From assembly GCF_024435355.1 (NCBI RefSeq), contig NZ_JAMJWG010000007.1, forward strand, positions 186,001 to 250,000: 64,000 bases of DNA. Reading direction: 5' to 3'. Origin of the DNA: Streptomyces odontomachi. GTDB lineage: Bacteria > Actinomycetota > Actinomycetes > Streptomycetales > Streptomycetaceae. Positions 22,241-31,232 of the stretch are shown here, piece by piece (the first letter of the stretch is position 1; each line of letters starts with the position of its first letter). The translations under genes were made by a program, and so were the position numbers. The notes below the pieces were generated by a model that saw only the letters and a list, made by a program, of their open reading frames with translations, had not been told where the DNA came from and did no database searches.

Positions 22241-23838
22241 TGACAACTCCCCCCGGCTCCGAGTCCCGCGTCCCGGAGGCAATCCACCGGCGTCGTTGGG
22301 TCATCCTCGCCGTCCTGATGCTGAGCCTGCTGATCGTGGTGCTCGACAACTCGATCCTGAACGTTGCGATCAAGACCATCGCGACCCCGGCGCCCGAGGG
22401 CCTGGGCGCCAGCCAGAGCGAGCTGGAGTGGGCCGTCAACGCCTACACGCTCGTCTTCGCCGGCCTGCTGTTCACCGCGGGCCTGCTCGGCGACCGCTTC
22501 GGGCGCAAGAAGGTGCTGCTCGGCGGCCTGGTCGTGTTCGGCGTCTGCTCGGCGCTGGCCGCCCAGTCCGGCTCGCCGACCGAGCTCATCGTCTACCGCG
22601 GCCTGATGGCCCTGGGCGCCGCCTTCGTGATGCCCGCCACCCTGGCCGTCCTCATGAACGTCTTCGAGCACGACGAGCAGCCCAAGGCCATCGGGATGTG
22701 GGCCGGCGGCGTCGGTCTCGGCATCGCCATCGGGCCGATCACCGGCGGTCTGCTGCTGGACCACTTCTGGTGGGGCTCGGTCTTCCTGATCAACGTGCCC
22801 ATCGTGGTCGTCGCCCTGGCCCTGCAAATCGCCCTGGTGCCGGACTCCCGCGACCCCCACCCCGGCAGGATCGATCCGCCGGGCGTGCTGATGTCGGTCG
22901 TCGGGCTGATACTCCTGGTGTACGGCATCATCAAGGGCGGTCAGCTCGCCGACTTCACCGACCCCGCCGTGCTCGCGACCATCGCCGCCGGCCTGGTCGT
23001 GCTCACCGCCTTCGTGCTGTACGAGAAGCGCAGCGACCATCCGTCGATCGACGTCACCTACTTCAAGAACCGGGTGTTCTCGGCGGCGATGGTCGGCACC
23101 GGACTGGTCTTCTTCGCCATGATGGGCGTCACGTTCTTCATCGTCTTCTACACCCAGAGCGTGCGCGGCTACTCGCCGCTCCAGACCGGTCTGCTGATGG
23201 TGCCGCTGGCGGTGGCCCAGCTGTTGTTCGCGCCGCGTGCCCGCCTGGTCGTGGCCCGGTTCGGCAACCGCGCGGTGGTCAGCGGCGGCCTGGTGCTGGT
23301 GGGCCTGATGCTGCTGTCCCTGACGCTGCTGGGGCGCGACACCGGCATATGGGTCCTGGAAGTGATCTTCTTCTTCATGGGCACCGCCATGGCCCACGTC
23401 ATGACCCCCACGAGCGTGCTGATCATGCAGTCGGTGCCGGTGGAGAAGTCCGGCTCGGCGTCCGCGCTGAGCAACACCTTCCGCCAGATCGGCGGCGCCC
23501 TCGGCATCGCCGTGCTCGGCTCGCTGCTGTCCACGGTCTACCGTTCCGGCATCGACGACCAGCTGACCATGGTGCCCGGCGGGATGCGGCACGCCGCTGG
23601 CGAGTCCATAGAAGCCACGCTCGCCGTCGCCCACCGGCTCGGCCCGGACGGCCGGACACTGGTCGGCTCCGCCGACGACGCCTTCCTGCACGCCATGCAC
23701 ACCACGGCCGTCTGGGGCTGCGCCGTGGCCCTGGTGGGCGCCCTGATCGCCGCCCGCTTCCTGCCCGGCCGCACCCCGGCGGCCCGGTCCGAGCAGACCC
23801 CCAAGGAGGCGGTCACGGCGGATCACGGCGACCACTGA
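22240..23838 (+). CDS. MFS drug efflux transporter, DHA2 (EmrB/QacA) family
   Basis: A 532-residue transporter with about 14 membrane helices, the usual length for the family. 'LIVVLDNSILNVAIKTI' in helix 1 (conserved D), motif A 'GLLGDRFGRKKVLLGG' after helix 2 and the GIAIGPITGGLLL helix (motif C-like) identify it as a proton-driven multidrug exporter. Substrate unknown. It is divergent from panB; no regulator gene is adjacent. Confidence 0.9.
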   Translation: MTTPPGSESRVPEAIHRRRWVILAVLMLSLLIVVLDNSILNVAIKTIATPAPEGLGASQSELEWAVNAYTLVFAGLLFTAGLLGDRFGRKKVLLGGLVVFGVCSALAAQSGSPTELIVYRGLMALGAAFVMPATLAVLMNVFEHDEQPKAIGMWAGGVGLGIAIGPITGGLLLDHFWWGSVFLINVPIVVVALALQIALVPDSRDPHPGRIDPPGVLMSVVGLILLVYGIIKGGQLADFTDPAVLATIAAGLVVLTAFVLYEKRSDHPSIDVTYFKNRVFSAAMVGTGLVFFAMMGVTFFIVFYTQSVRGYSPLQTGLLMVPLAVAQLLFAPRARLVVARFGNRAVVSGGLVLVGLMLLSLTLLGRDTGIWVLEVIFFFMGTAMAHVMTPTSVLIMQSVPVEKSGSASALSNTFRQIGGALGIAVLGSLLSTVYRSGIDDQLTMVPGGMRHAAGESIEATLAVAHRLGPDGRTLVGSADDAFLHAMHTTAVWGCAVALVGALIAARFLPGRTPAARSEQTPKEAVTADHGDH

Positions 23839-24074
23839 GCGTCGGCGCGCCGCCGGCCGCCCGCTCGGCCGACGGCCCGACGACCTGCGATGTGCACGTT
23901 CTGTCACAGATCGCGCCGGCCCGCCACGGCGCGGAACCCCGGCCCGGGCCCGTACGTCCTCGTGCCCGTACGGCAGTTTCGTCCTGTTGGTCGCACCCGG
24001 TCGGTGCCGGCGACGGCATCCGCACCCCCCGACAGCAGGTGGAACGCACGGCAGGGGCACACATGTTCATGGCC

Positions 24075-24090
24075 TAGGGTCGCCTAGGGT
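24075..24090 (+). promoter_or_regulatory. Duplicated GCCTAGGGTC (tandem -10-like boxes)
   Basis: TAGGGT occurs twice, at 24075-24080 and 24085-24090, within a 10-bp direct repeat, about 47-60 bp before the ATG of the EEP-family gene. Each could act as a -10 element. Confidence 0.35.
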
Positions 24091-24136
24091 CGTGGGACGG
24101 GGACGGCGTGCAGGGCAGTAGTGAGGCATACGAAAC

Positions 24137-25183
24137 ATGGCGCAGGCGTACGTGACGGAGACGGACAGCGGCTCGGAGAGCAGGCAGCACGCATCCGGCC
24201 TCCGGCGCGTGTTCCGCAGTGGCGGGGGAGTGCTCGGCGGTTGGGGCAGGGGCGGGCGCCTCGGTATGTGGCGCCGTGGCCTGGTCCTCGCGGCGTGTGC
24301 GGTGCTGCTGGCGCTGGTGATGCTGCTGCACGCGCACATCCCCAACAGGGTGGGCAACCTCGGCAGCCTCTCGGAGACCTTCCTGCCGTGGTTCGGCGTG
24401 TTCATCCCGGTGCTGCTGGTGGCCGGCCTGTTCCGCAGGTCGGTGACCGCGCTGGTGGTGCTGGTACTGCCGGTGGCGGTCTGGTTGAACCTCTTCGGCG
24501 GGCTGCTCACGGACCGCGCCGCGACCGGCGGCGACCTGACCGTGGCCACGCACAACGTCAACGCCGACAACCCGGACCCGTCCGGCACCGCCCGCGACGT
24601 CGCCGCCTCCGGCGCGGACGTGGTGGCGCTGGAGGAGCTGACCGACGCCGCCGTTCCGGTGTACGAGAAGACGCTGGCCGGCACCTACCCGTACCACACG
24701 GTGCAGGGCACGGTCGGACTGTGGAGCAAGTACCCGCTGCACGGCACCCGCCCGGTCGACATCAGGCTCGGCTGGGTGCGCGCCCTGCGCACCTCCATCA
24801 GCACGCCCTCCGGCGACCTCGCCGTCTACGCGGCGCACCTGCCGTCCGTACGGGTGAAGGTGGAGGCCGGGTTCACTGCCAGCCAGCGGGACGAGTCCGC
24901 CGACGCGCTGGGCGAGGCGATCGCGCACGAGCCGCTGCACCGGATCGTCCTGCTCGGCGACCTGAACGGCACGATGAACGACCGCGCGCTCAACGGCGTG
25001 ACGTCCCAGCTGCGTTCCACCCAGGGCGCCGCCGGCGACGGCTTCGGCTTCAGCTGGCCCGCGTCGTTCCCGATGGCCCGCATCGACCAGATCATGGTCA
25101 AGGGAGTCGACCCGGTCCGCTCCTGGACCCTCCCGCGCACCCCCAGCGACCATTTGCCGCTGGCCGCGACGCTCTCCCTCTGA
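24137..25183 (+). CDS. Membrane-anchored endonuclease/exonuclease/phosphatase (EEP) family protein
   Basis: A 348-residue protein. A ~45-residue basic/Gly-rich N-terminus is followed by three hydrophobic segments (~48-67, ~83-97, ~102-121) and then a C-terminal EEP domain outside or at the membrane. Motifs in order: VATHNVNADN (Asn), VVALEEL (metal Glu), YAAHLPS (His), LLGDLNGT (Asp, Asn), ARIDQIMV (Asp) and TPSDHLPLAATL (catalytic His). The fold covers nucleases, inositol-phosphate and sphingolipid phosphodiesterases; the membrane-linked layout is common in actinobacteria and its substrate is unknown. Confidence 0.85.
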   Translation: MAQAYVTETDSGSESRQHASGLRRVFRSGGGVLGGWGRGGRLGMWRRGLVLAACAVLLALVMLLHAHIPNRVGNLGSLSETFLPWFGVFIPVLLVAGLFRRSVTALVVLVLPVAVWLNLFGGLLTDRAATGGDLTVATHNVNADNPDPSGTARDVAASGADVVALEELTDAAVPVYEKTLAGTYPYHTVQGTVGLWSKYPLHGTRPVDIRLGWVRALRTSISTPSGDLAVYAAHLPSVRVKVEAGFTASQRDESADALGEAIAHEPLHRIVLLGDLNGTMNDRALNGVTSQLRSTQGAAGDGFGFSWPASFPMARIDQIMVKGVDPVRSWTLPRTPSDHLPLAATLSL

Positions 25184-25219
25184 TCCGGGCTGCGCCCGAG
25201 GCCCACGGTGCCCCGTAAA

Positions 25220-25347
25220 GGGGCGCGGGGAACTGCGCGCGCAACCATCCACCGGCCGGTGGTCCGAACACGACAGGAACAGCCCCTTCGGGCCGGTGGC
25301 GACCTGCAAGGTCGCATGGTGATTGGGCGCGCCCACGCGGCGGAGCC
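25220..25347. repeat. Intergenic repeat (GGGGCGCGGGGAACTGCGCG family), copy 3
   Basis: It starts with the exact 20-mer at 25220-25239 and shares the interior 'ACAGCCCCTTCGGGCCGGTG' and 'AAGGTCGCATGGTGATTGGG' with copy 2. The right arm is replaced by CACGCGGCGGAGCCGCA, which occurs in copy 1, so this copy looks composite. It lies between the EEP and S53 genes, which converge. Confidence 0.7.
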
Positions 25348-25410
25348 GCACAATGTCACAGCCCCGCGCCCCTACCGTGCGCGTCGTGGGCCGCAGGCCA
25401 CCCGCACGGG

Positions 25411-25458
25411 GACGCCCGCCCCCCGCCCCCCGTGAGGGGTACCGGAGAGGCGGGCGTC
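25411..25458. terminator. Terminator at the end of the S53 peptidase gene
   Basis: A perfect 10-bp stem (25411-25420 with 25449-25458; arm GACGCCCGCC) with a C-rich 28-nt loop. Confidence 0.45.
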
Positions 25459-25478
25459 ACGGACGACGGCCGTGGCCG

Positions 25479-27470
25479 TCAGTGGTGGTGGCCGCCGTGG
25501 TCATGGCCATGGCCATGACCCGGTTCGCGGGTGAACGACTCGACGTAGCCGGGTGCGGGCGAGCCCACCCCGGTGACGTCGTCGTAGCCGGTCACCGCCG
25601 CCAGCGAGCTGTCCTTGCCCAGGGTGCGGATCGTGGTGCGCAGACCGTCGGAGTCGTCGAAGCCGTTGACGTAGTCGACCCGGACGACGGCGATGTCCTG
25701 GTCGTCACCCAGCGGGTGGTCGCTGACGTCGTGGTACGCCTTGGAGTCGTACCGCTCGTAGATCGCCGGGTTGGCGAAGCCGAGCGCCTTGCCGCCGGCC
25801 GCCTCCTGCGCCAGCGCCTGGACCCCCGCGATCACCGGGGCGGCCAGCGAGGTGCCGCCGATGCGGTACTCGCTGTACTGCTCCGACCCGTCCGGGAAGG
25901 TCTGCGTCTGGCCGACCAGGAAGCCGGTGTTGGGGTCGGCGACCGCCCCGATGTCCGGCACCGTGCGCATCGGCTTGTCGCCGTTGGCCTTCGCCAGGTC
26001 GTCCGGCACGACGCCCTTCTGGTACGACGGCTGCGGGACCACCGCGCTGGTGCCGCCGCCCGCGCCGGAGGTGAAGCCGCCGGGGAAGCCGTCCCAGCTC
26101 TTGCCGTCCTCGGACAGGACGGCCTGCTCGGTGCCCCAGCCGGTCTCCCACTGGTACGAGTCGCCCTTGCCGACCGCGAGCGAGGTACCGCCGACCGATG
26201 TCACCCAGGCCGAGTTGGCCGGCACGTCGACCTGCTTCGTGCCGGTGCTGGCGACGTTGTCGCCGGCGTCACCGGAGGAGAAGTAGAAGCCGATGCCCTC
26301 CACCGCGCCCAGCTTGAATATCTGGTCGTAGGCGGCGGCCACGTCCGGCGTGGAGTTGGCCTCGATGTCGCCCCACGAGTTGGAGACGATGTCCGCGAGG
26401 TGCCCGTCGACTATCTTGCCGAGCGAGTCCAGCAGGTCGTTGTCGTAGCAGGAGGCAGCGCCCACGTAGACGATGTCCGAGGCCGGGGCGACCGCGTGCA
26501 CCGCCTCGACGTCCAGGGACTCCTCGCCGTACCAACCGGACGCCCCGCACTCCTCGGTGCGGCTGTAGTCGGCCGGTACCACCTGGTTGAGCTGGCCACT
26601 CGCGTAGGGCGCGTCACCGTTGCGCTTGGCGTACTCGATGGCGTCCTTCTCGATGGTCGGCGAGGCGTAGGCGTCGGTGATCGCCACCCGGACGCCCTTG
26701 CCGGTCCGCTTGCCCGCCCCGTACACGGCCCGCAGCTGCTCGCCGGTGTACCCCTTGACGGCGTACGGCGCCTTCGAGCCGTATGCGTCAGGCAGGTCAC
26801 TGGCGGTCTTCGAGCCGTAGTACGAGGAGAACGGCCCCGAGTTGCGGAACACCGCGTCCGGGGGCGGCAGCTCCTCCTTGTGGGTGGCCTTGTGCGGCGC
26901 GTTGTCCAGGCCGGTGACGGTCAGCACGGCGCCGTTCAGGTCGGCGGGGGCGGTGGCGGCGCGCCGCGGGGCGCGGTAGGTCTTGCCGCCCTTGCGGTAG
27001 TTGTGCAGCTGGGTGTCGAACGCCTTTTCGGCGGTGGCGACGTCGCCGGTCACGGTGACGTAGTGCTGCGTGGTGCCGGTGATGGTGAGGCCGGCCTTCG
27101 TCAGCCAGGCCTTGACCGCCTTGACCTGCTCCTGGGTGGCGCCGAAGCGCTCCTGGGTCTCCTTGGCGCTCAGGTACTTCCCGTAGGAGGCCGACTGCGG
27201 GTCGGAGACCTCGCGTGCGTAGGCGTCGAGGCCGGCGGAGTCCCGCCCGGCCAGGTAGACCCTGGCGGTCACCTTGCTGCTGTCGGACGTGGCGCCCAGG
27301 TCGGACTGGCTGGTGGCCCATAGCGGTTTGGTGCCCTGGAGCGCCTCGCGGGCGCCCGGGTCGGCGTCCGCGTGAGCCGCGGGTATGCCGAGCGCGAGGG
27401 CGCCGGTGAGCAGGGGCAGCGTGGCTGCCAGGCTCACACCGCTGCGCACTGCGGCGCGGTTGGATCTCAT
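25479..27470 (-). CDS. Secreted S53 (sedolisin/kumamolisin-type) serine-carboxyl peptidase with His-rich tail
   Basis: A 663-residue secreted pro-enzyme: signal peptide 1-35 (cleavage near AHA), pro-domain ~40-200 (VYLAGRDSAGLDAYAREVSDP.. YGKYLS), catalytic domain to ~645. The sedolisin triad is visible: E316 and D320 (GEESLDVEAV), S541 (GGTSLAAP); D401 (SSGDAGD) would form the oxyanion hole. DDVTGVGSP near 630 matches the calcium site. The last 13 residues are HGHGHDHGGHHH-like, an unusual metal-binding tail. A G-rich SD lies before the ATG. It is expected to digest extracellular protein. Confidence 0.93.
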   Translation of the reverse strand: MRSNRAAVRSGVSLAATLPLLTGALALGIPAAHADADPGAREALQGTKPLWATSQSDLGATSDSSKVTARVYLAGRDSAGLDAYAREVSDPQSASYGKYLSAKETQERFGATQEQVKAVKAWLTKAGLTITGTTQHYVTVTGDVATAEKAFDTQLHNYRKGGKTYRAPRRAATAPADLNGAVLTVTGLDNAPHKATHKEELPPPDAVFRNSGPFSSYYGSKTASDLPDAYGSKAPYAVKGYTGEQLRAVYGAGKRTGKGVRVAITDAYASPTIEKDAIEYAKRNGDAPYASGQLNQVVPADYSRTEECGASGWYGEESLDVEAVHAVAPASDIVYVGAASCYDNDLLDSLGKIVDGHLADIVSNSWGDIEANSTPDVAAAYDQIFKLGAVEGIGFYFSSGDAGDNVASTGTKQVDVPANSAWVTSVGGTSLAVGKGDSYQWETGWGTEQAVLSEDGKSWDGFPGGFTSGAGGGTSAVVPQPSYQKGVVPDDLAKANGDKPMRTVPDIGAVADPNTGFLVGQTQTFPDGSEQYSEYRIGGTSLAAPVIAGVQALAQEAAGGKALGFANPAIYERYDSKAYHDVSDHPLGDDQDIAVVRVDYVNGFDDSDGLRTTIRTLGKDSSLAAVTGYDDVTGVGSPAPGYVESFTREPGHGHGHDHGGHHH

Positions 27471-27777
27471 GGAACCCCCTGTGATGCGGTTCGTGGCGTG
27501 TGTGTCTGAAGAGGCACACGTAAGCCATCACTCTGACCATGAACCGTTCACGTCAGGGGAACGGAAGAACCAAGAAGAACCCAAGGAAACGTCATGCCAT
27601 CGACTTTGTCGGCGTGTGAGGTTTATGCGCAGGTTGCGGTTGGGTCACGCTGGAGGGTGAGTGCGCGGCCGAGGCGCTCCGGTGGCCGGCCGACGGGACG
27701 CTCGGCGATCGGCGACCGGGCGTCCCGGTCGGCACCGCCGGGTGACCACCGGCCCGTCGCCCCGTCTCCCCTCGGCC
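27471..27777. other. Intergenic region upstream of the S53 gene, with an imperfect terminator
   Basis: No gene seen. An imperfect stem (27689-27705 with 27716-27733, one bulge and one mismatch) can terminate the DUF305 operon. Closer to the S53 start are a TGAACCGTTCA palindrome (27540-27550) and an A/G-rich stretch with repeated GAACC/AGAA units, plausible promoter elements. Confidence 0.45.
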
Positions 27778-28542
27778 TCACTTCTTGGCCTTCGCGCCCC
27801 GTTCCTTCAACATCCCCGCCATCGTGTCGATCTCCGACTGCTGGCCGGTGACCATGCCCTGCGCCAGCCGCTTCTCGACGGACACCGTGCACGATGCGGC
27901 GCACGCCTGCGCCATGTGGATGCCGCCTCGGTGATGGGCCGTCATCAGCTGCAAGTAGAGGATTTCGGCCTGTTTGCCGTTGGCCGTTCGCAGCCTGTCG
28001 AGCTCCGCGTTGGTCGCCATGCCCGGCATCAGGGCACCGTCACGCCCCGGCGTGCTCTGACCCATGCCCATCCAGGTCATCGGCGGGTCGGTCGACACCT
28101 TCGGCAGCCCCCACAGGTCCAGCCAGCCCAGCAGCATGCCGCGCTGGTTGGCCTGGGTCTGCGCGATGTCGTAGGCGAGCCGGCGGACGTCCGCGTTCCC
28201 GGTGCGGTCGCGCACGATGAACGACATCTCCACGGCCTGCTGGTGGTGCACCGCCATGTCCCGCGCGAATCCGGCGTCCGCGGACGCCGCTCCCGGTGTG
28301 GACGTGCCGGAGCCGGAGCCCGCGCCCGCCGTGGCGGACGCCGCGCCGCCCCCGCCGTCCGTCCCTCCCTCGCCGCCCAGCGCCAGGCCCCCGGCCGCCC
28401 CGAGCCCGAGTGCCGCGAGCACCAGGGCCGCCAGCGCCGTCACGGCCCAGGGCCGGCGGCGCACCAGCGCGGCGAGGCCGGACCACCGGCTCTGCGCGGC
28501 AGCGGTCCCCAGCCGCCGGCGCAGGCCACCGAAGCCGCTCAC
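27778..28542 (-). CDS. DUF305 family protein, membrane-anchored
   Basis: A 254-residue protein: a short cytoplasmic N-terminus, one membrane segment (~38-58, AVTALAALVLAALGLGAAGGLAL), a Gly/Ser/Thr-rich linker and a DUF305 domain with paired-histidine motifs DMAVHHQQAVEMS and LMTAHHRGGIHMA. DUF305 proteins are ferritin-like helical bundles and some members bind metal. A GTG start overlaps the stop of the DUF3105 gene (GTGA), so the two are translationally coupled and probably act together at the outer membrane face. Confidence 0.85.
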   Translation of the reverse strand: MSGFGGLRRRLGTAAAQSRWSGLAALVRRRPWAVTALAALVLAALGLGAAGGLALGGEGGTDGGGGAASATAGAGSGSGTSTPGAASADAGFARDMAVHHQQAVEMSFIVRDRTGNADVRRLAYDIAQTQANQRGMLLGWLDLWGLPKVSTDPPMTWMGMGQSTPGRDGALMPGMATNAELDRLRTANGKQAEILYLQLMTAHHRGGIHMAQACAASCTVSVEKRLAQGMVTGQQSEIDTMAGMLKERGAKAKK

Positions 28543-29357
28543 TGCGCCAGGCCGCCCGTGCACGACGCGCCCGGCTCCGGCGTCTGTGGGCCCTGGACGT
28601 ACGCCGTGAAGAACGCGCTCACAGCCGGGTCGTCGGCGCCCTGCACGGTGCGCTGCTTGCCCCATGCCGTCAGCGTGATCGGGTGCTGCTGCGTCGGGTA
28701 GGGGCTCATCAAGGAGTAAGGGGTGCGCCCGACCAGCGCCGCCAGCTTCTTCACGTCGGCCGGCTTCGCCGACGCGTTGTAGGTGACCCAGACGGCGCCG
28801 TGCTCCAGGGCGTGCACGGCGTTCATGTCCGGGATGGGCTTGGTGTAGACGTCGCCGTTGCAGTTCATCCAGACCGGGGCGTGGTCGCCGCCCACCGGCG
28901 GGGTCATCGGGTAGTGCACGGTCGTCGTGACGTGGTTGCGGGTCAGGTCGGCGGGGTTCCACGAGGTCACCCCGTCGGAGCCGACCGTGGACCGCGGCGC
29001 CTTCGCGCCGCCCTTGCCGGGCGCCGTGCTGCCCGTCCCCGGGCCGGCGGCGGACGGCGACGTGGCGCCGGCGGAGGCACTGGGCATCGTCGAGGACTTC
29101 CCGTCGTCGGAGCCCGTCGAGTCGTCCGGCCCGCAGGCGGCGAGCCCGGCGAACCCCAGGACCAGGAGCCCGGCCACCGCCAGCGCGCCACCCCGGCGGC
29201 CCGCGGTCCCCCCGTGCCGCCGCGGCCGACCGCCCGCCGCCGGTGCCCGCAGTCCGGGCGCTGCGGGGCGCCGCTCGGGGGCGGTGGCCGGGTCGGTGGC
29301 CGAACGGGGAGGACGGGACGGACGGGACGCGGTGCCGGTGCGCGGGGCGGAACCCAT
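28539..29357 (-). CDS. DUF3105 family protein, probable lipoprotein
   Basis: A 272-residue protein. About 65 basic/Pro-rich residues precede a hydrophobic segment ending GFAGLAACG, which matches a lipobox (L-A-A-C). Then follow a Ser/Thr/Gly/Pro linker and the DUF3105 domain: HYPMTPPVGGDHAPVWMNCNGDVY and HALEHGAVWVTY with conserved histidines. The n-region is long for a lipoprotein signal, so a start further in is possible, but AAGGA before the chosen ATG supports it. It is the first gene of the pair with DUF305. Role unknown. Confidence 0.8.
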   Translation of the reverse strand: MGSAPRTGTASRPSRPPRSATDPATAPERRPAAPGLRAPAAGGRPRRHGGTAGRRGGALAVAGLLVLGFAGLAACGPDDSTGSDDGKSSTMPSASAGATSPSAAGPGTGSTAPGKGGAKAPRSTVGSDGVTSWNPADLTRNHVTTTVHYPMTPPVGGDHAPVWMNCNGDVYTKPIPDMNAVHALEHGAVWVTYNASAKPADVKKLAALVGRTPYSLMSPYPTQQHPITLTAWGKQRTVQGADDPAVSAFFTAYVQGPQTPEPGASCTGGLAQ

Positions 29358-29795
29358 GACGTGTGTCCTTCGACGCGGGGGACGGGGCCCGCCGATCGTA
29401 ATGGGACGGCATCGAGCCCGGTGCCCCGGATGCCCCAGCCCGGTCAGGCCCGCTCCGGACACATCCCGCACCCGCCCCGTCCACACCTGTCGTGCGCCCC
29501 GGAAAATCCCGGCTCGATCAAGGGCACCCGAGTGCCTCACAATGAGGGCATGGGGCAGGACGAGTACCGCGCGGAAGCGAAGCGCGAACCGGACGGGAGA
29601 CCCGGCCGAACGGGCCGGCGAACGCGCCGGCGCGCGCCGGAGACGACAGAGGACCGATAGGAACCGGACAGCGGGTGTTCAGATGAGCGCCCGCAATGTG
29701 CCCGAAACCGTGTGGTGGGATGCTCAAGTGCTCTCGATGTTCCCCACGGCGTCGTAGCACGCGGCCTGACCAGCAAGGATGGGTGGAAGTCGACT
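29358..29795. other. 438-bp region between DUF3105 and glnA2
   Basis: It carries the divergent promoters. A 36-codon open frame (29550-29660) is discussed under findings. I do not see a convincing GlnR box (gTnAC-n6-GaAAC), although GAAAC occurs once at 29705-29709. Confidence 0.4.
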
Positions 29796-31157
29796 ATGGA
29801 TAAGCAGCAGGAATTCGTGCTCCGTACCTTGGAGGAGCGCGACATCCGGTTCGTACGCCTGTGGTTCACGGATGTGCTGGGCTTCCTGAAGTCCGTCGCG
29901 GTCGCTCCCGCCGAGCTGGAACAGGCCTTCGACGAGGGCATCGGATTCGACGGCTCGGCGATCGAGGGCTTTGCCCGTGTGTACGAGTCGGACATGATCG
30001 CGAAGCCGGATCCCTCGACGTTCCAGGTCCTGCCGTGGCGCGCGGAGGCGCCCGGCACCGCCCGGATGTTCTGCGACATCCTGATGCCGGACCGCTCCCC
30101 GTCCTTCGCCGACCCGCGCTACGTGCTCAAGCGCGCCCTCGCCAAGACCTCGGATCTCGGCTTCACCTTCTACACCCACCCCGAGATCGAGTTCTTCCTG
30201 CTGAAGAACAAGCCGGTGGACGGCTCCCGGCCCACCCCGGCCGACTCCTCGGGCTACTTCGACCACACCCCGCAGGCCATCGGCATGGACTTCCGCCGCC
30301 AGGCGATCACCATGCTGGAGTCGATGGGCATCTCGGTGGAGTTCTCCCACCACGAGGGCGCCCCCGGCCAGCAGGAGATCGACCTGCGCTACGCCGACGC
30401 GCTGTCCACCGCCGACAACATCATGACCTTCCGCCTGGTCATGAAGCAGGTCGCGCTGGAGCAGGACCTCCAGGCCACCTTCATGCCCAAGCCGTTCTCG
30501 GAGTACCCCGGCTCGGGCATGCACACCCACCTCTCCCTCTTCGAGGGCGACCGCAACGCGTTCTACGAGTCCGGCAGCGAGTACCAGCTCTCCAAGGTCG
30601 GCCGCTCCTTCATCGCCGGGCTGCTGCGGCACGCGGGAGAGATCGCCGCCGTCACCAACCAGTGGGTGAACTCCTACAAGCGCATCTGGGGCGGCGCCGA
30701 GCGCCCCGCCGGCAAGGGCGGCGAGGCCCCCTCGTACATCTGCTGGGGCCACAACAACCGCTCGGCGCTGATCCGCGTCCCCATGTACAAGCCCGGCAAG
30801 ACCGGCTCCGCCCGCGTGGAGGTCCGCTCGCTGGACACGGGCTGCAACCCCTACCTGGCCTACGCGGTCCTGCTCGCCGCCGGCCTGAAGGGCATCGAGG
30901 AGAACTACGAACTCGGCCCCGGCGCCGACGACGACGTGTGGGCGCTCACCGACGCCGAGCGGCGCGCCATGGGCATCGCCCCCCTCCCGCAGAACCTGGG
31001 CGAGGCGATCCACCTCATGGAGCACAGCGAACTGGTCGCCGAGACGCTCGGCGAGCACGTCTTCAGCTTCTTCCTGGCCAACAAGAAGCAGGAGTGGGAG
31101 GAGTACCGCTCGGAGGTCACCGCGTTCGAGCTACGCAAGAGCCTGCCGGTGCTGTAA
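29796..31157 (+). CDS. glnA2: Glutamine-synthetase-like enzyme GlnA2
   Basis: A 453-residue type I glutamine-synthetase-like protein. Motifs: GFDGSAIEGF, the ATP/metal-site HPEIEFFLL and EIDLRYADALSTADNIMTF, the substrate loop SGMHTHLSL, and RIWGGAERPA / NNRSALIRVP. Length and sequence match actinobacterial GlnA2. In S. coelicolor GlnA2 is reported to act as a gamma-glutamylpolyamine synthetase in polyamine use rather than as the main glutamine synthetase; that function is inferred here. The region where GlnA carries its adenylylated Tyr should be compared directly. GGTGGAAG precedes the ATG. glnE lies close downstream. Confidence 0.9.
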   Translation: MDKQQEFVLRTLEERDIRFVRLWFTDVLGFLKSVAVAPAELEQAFDEGIGFDGSAIEGFARVYESDMIAKPDPSTFQVLPWRAEAPGTARMFCDILMPDRSPSFADPRYVLKRALAKTSDLGFTFYTHPEIEFFLLKNKPVDGSRPTPADSSGYFDHTPQAIGMDFRRQAITMLESMGISVEFSHHEGAPGQQEIDLRYADALSTADNIMTFRLVMKQVALEQDLQATFMPKPFSEYPGSGMHTHLSLFEGDRNAFYESGSEYQLSKVGRSFIAGLLRHAGEIAAVTNQWVNSYKRIWGGAERPAGKGGEAPSYICWGHNNRSALIRVPMYKPGKTGSARVEVRSLDTGCNPYLAYAVLLAAGLKGIEENYELGPGADDDVWALTDAERRAMGIAPLPQNLGEAIHLMEHSELVAETLGEHVFSFFLANKKQEWEEYRSEVTAFELRKSLPVL

Positions 31158-31232
31158 CCGCAGGTCGGAGCAGCTACGGCTCGCGTCGGCCGGGTTGCGG
31201 CGGGGGCGTGGGCGCGGTCGCCCTGATATGCC

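Noticed and set aside
29640..29795. GlnR box before glnA2
   Set aside because: Only an isolated GAAAC is present; the paired gTnAC-n6-GaAAC pattern is missing.
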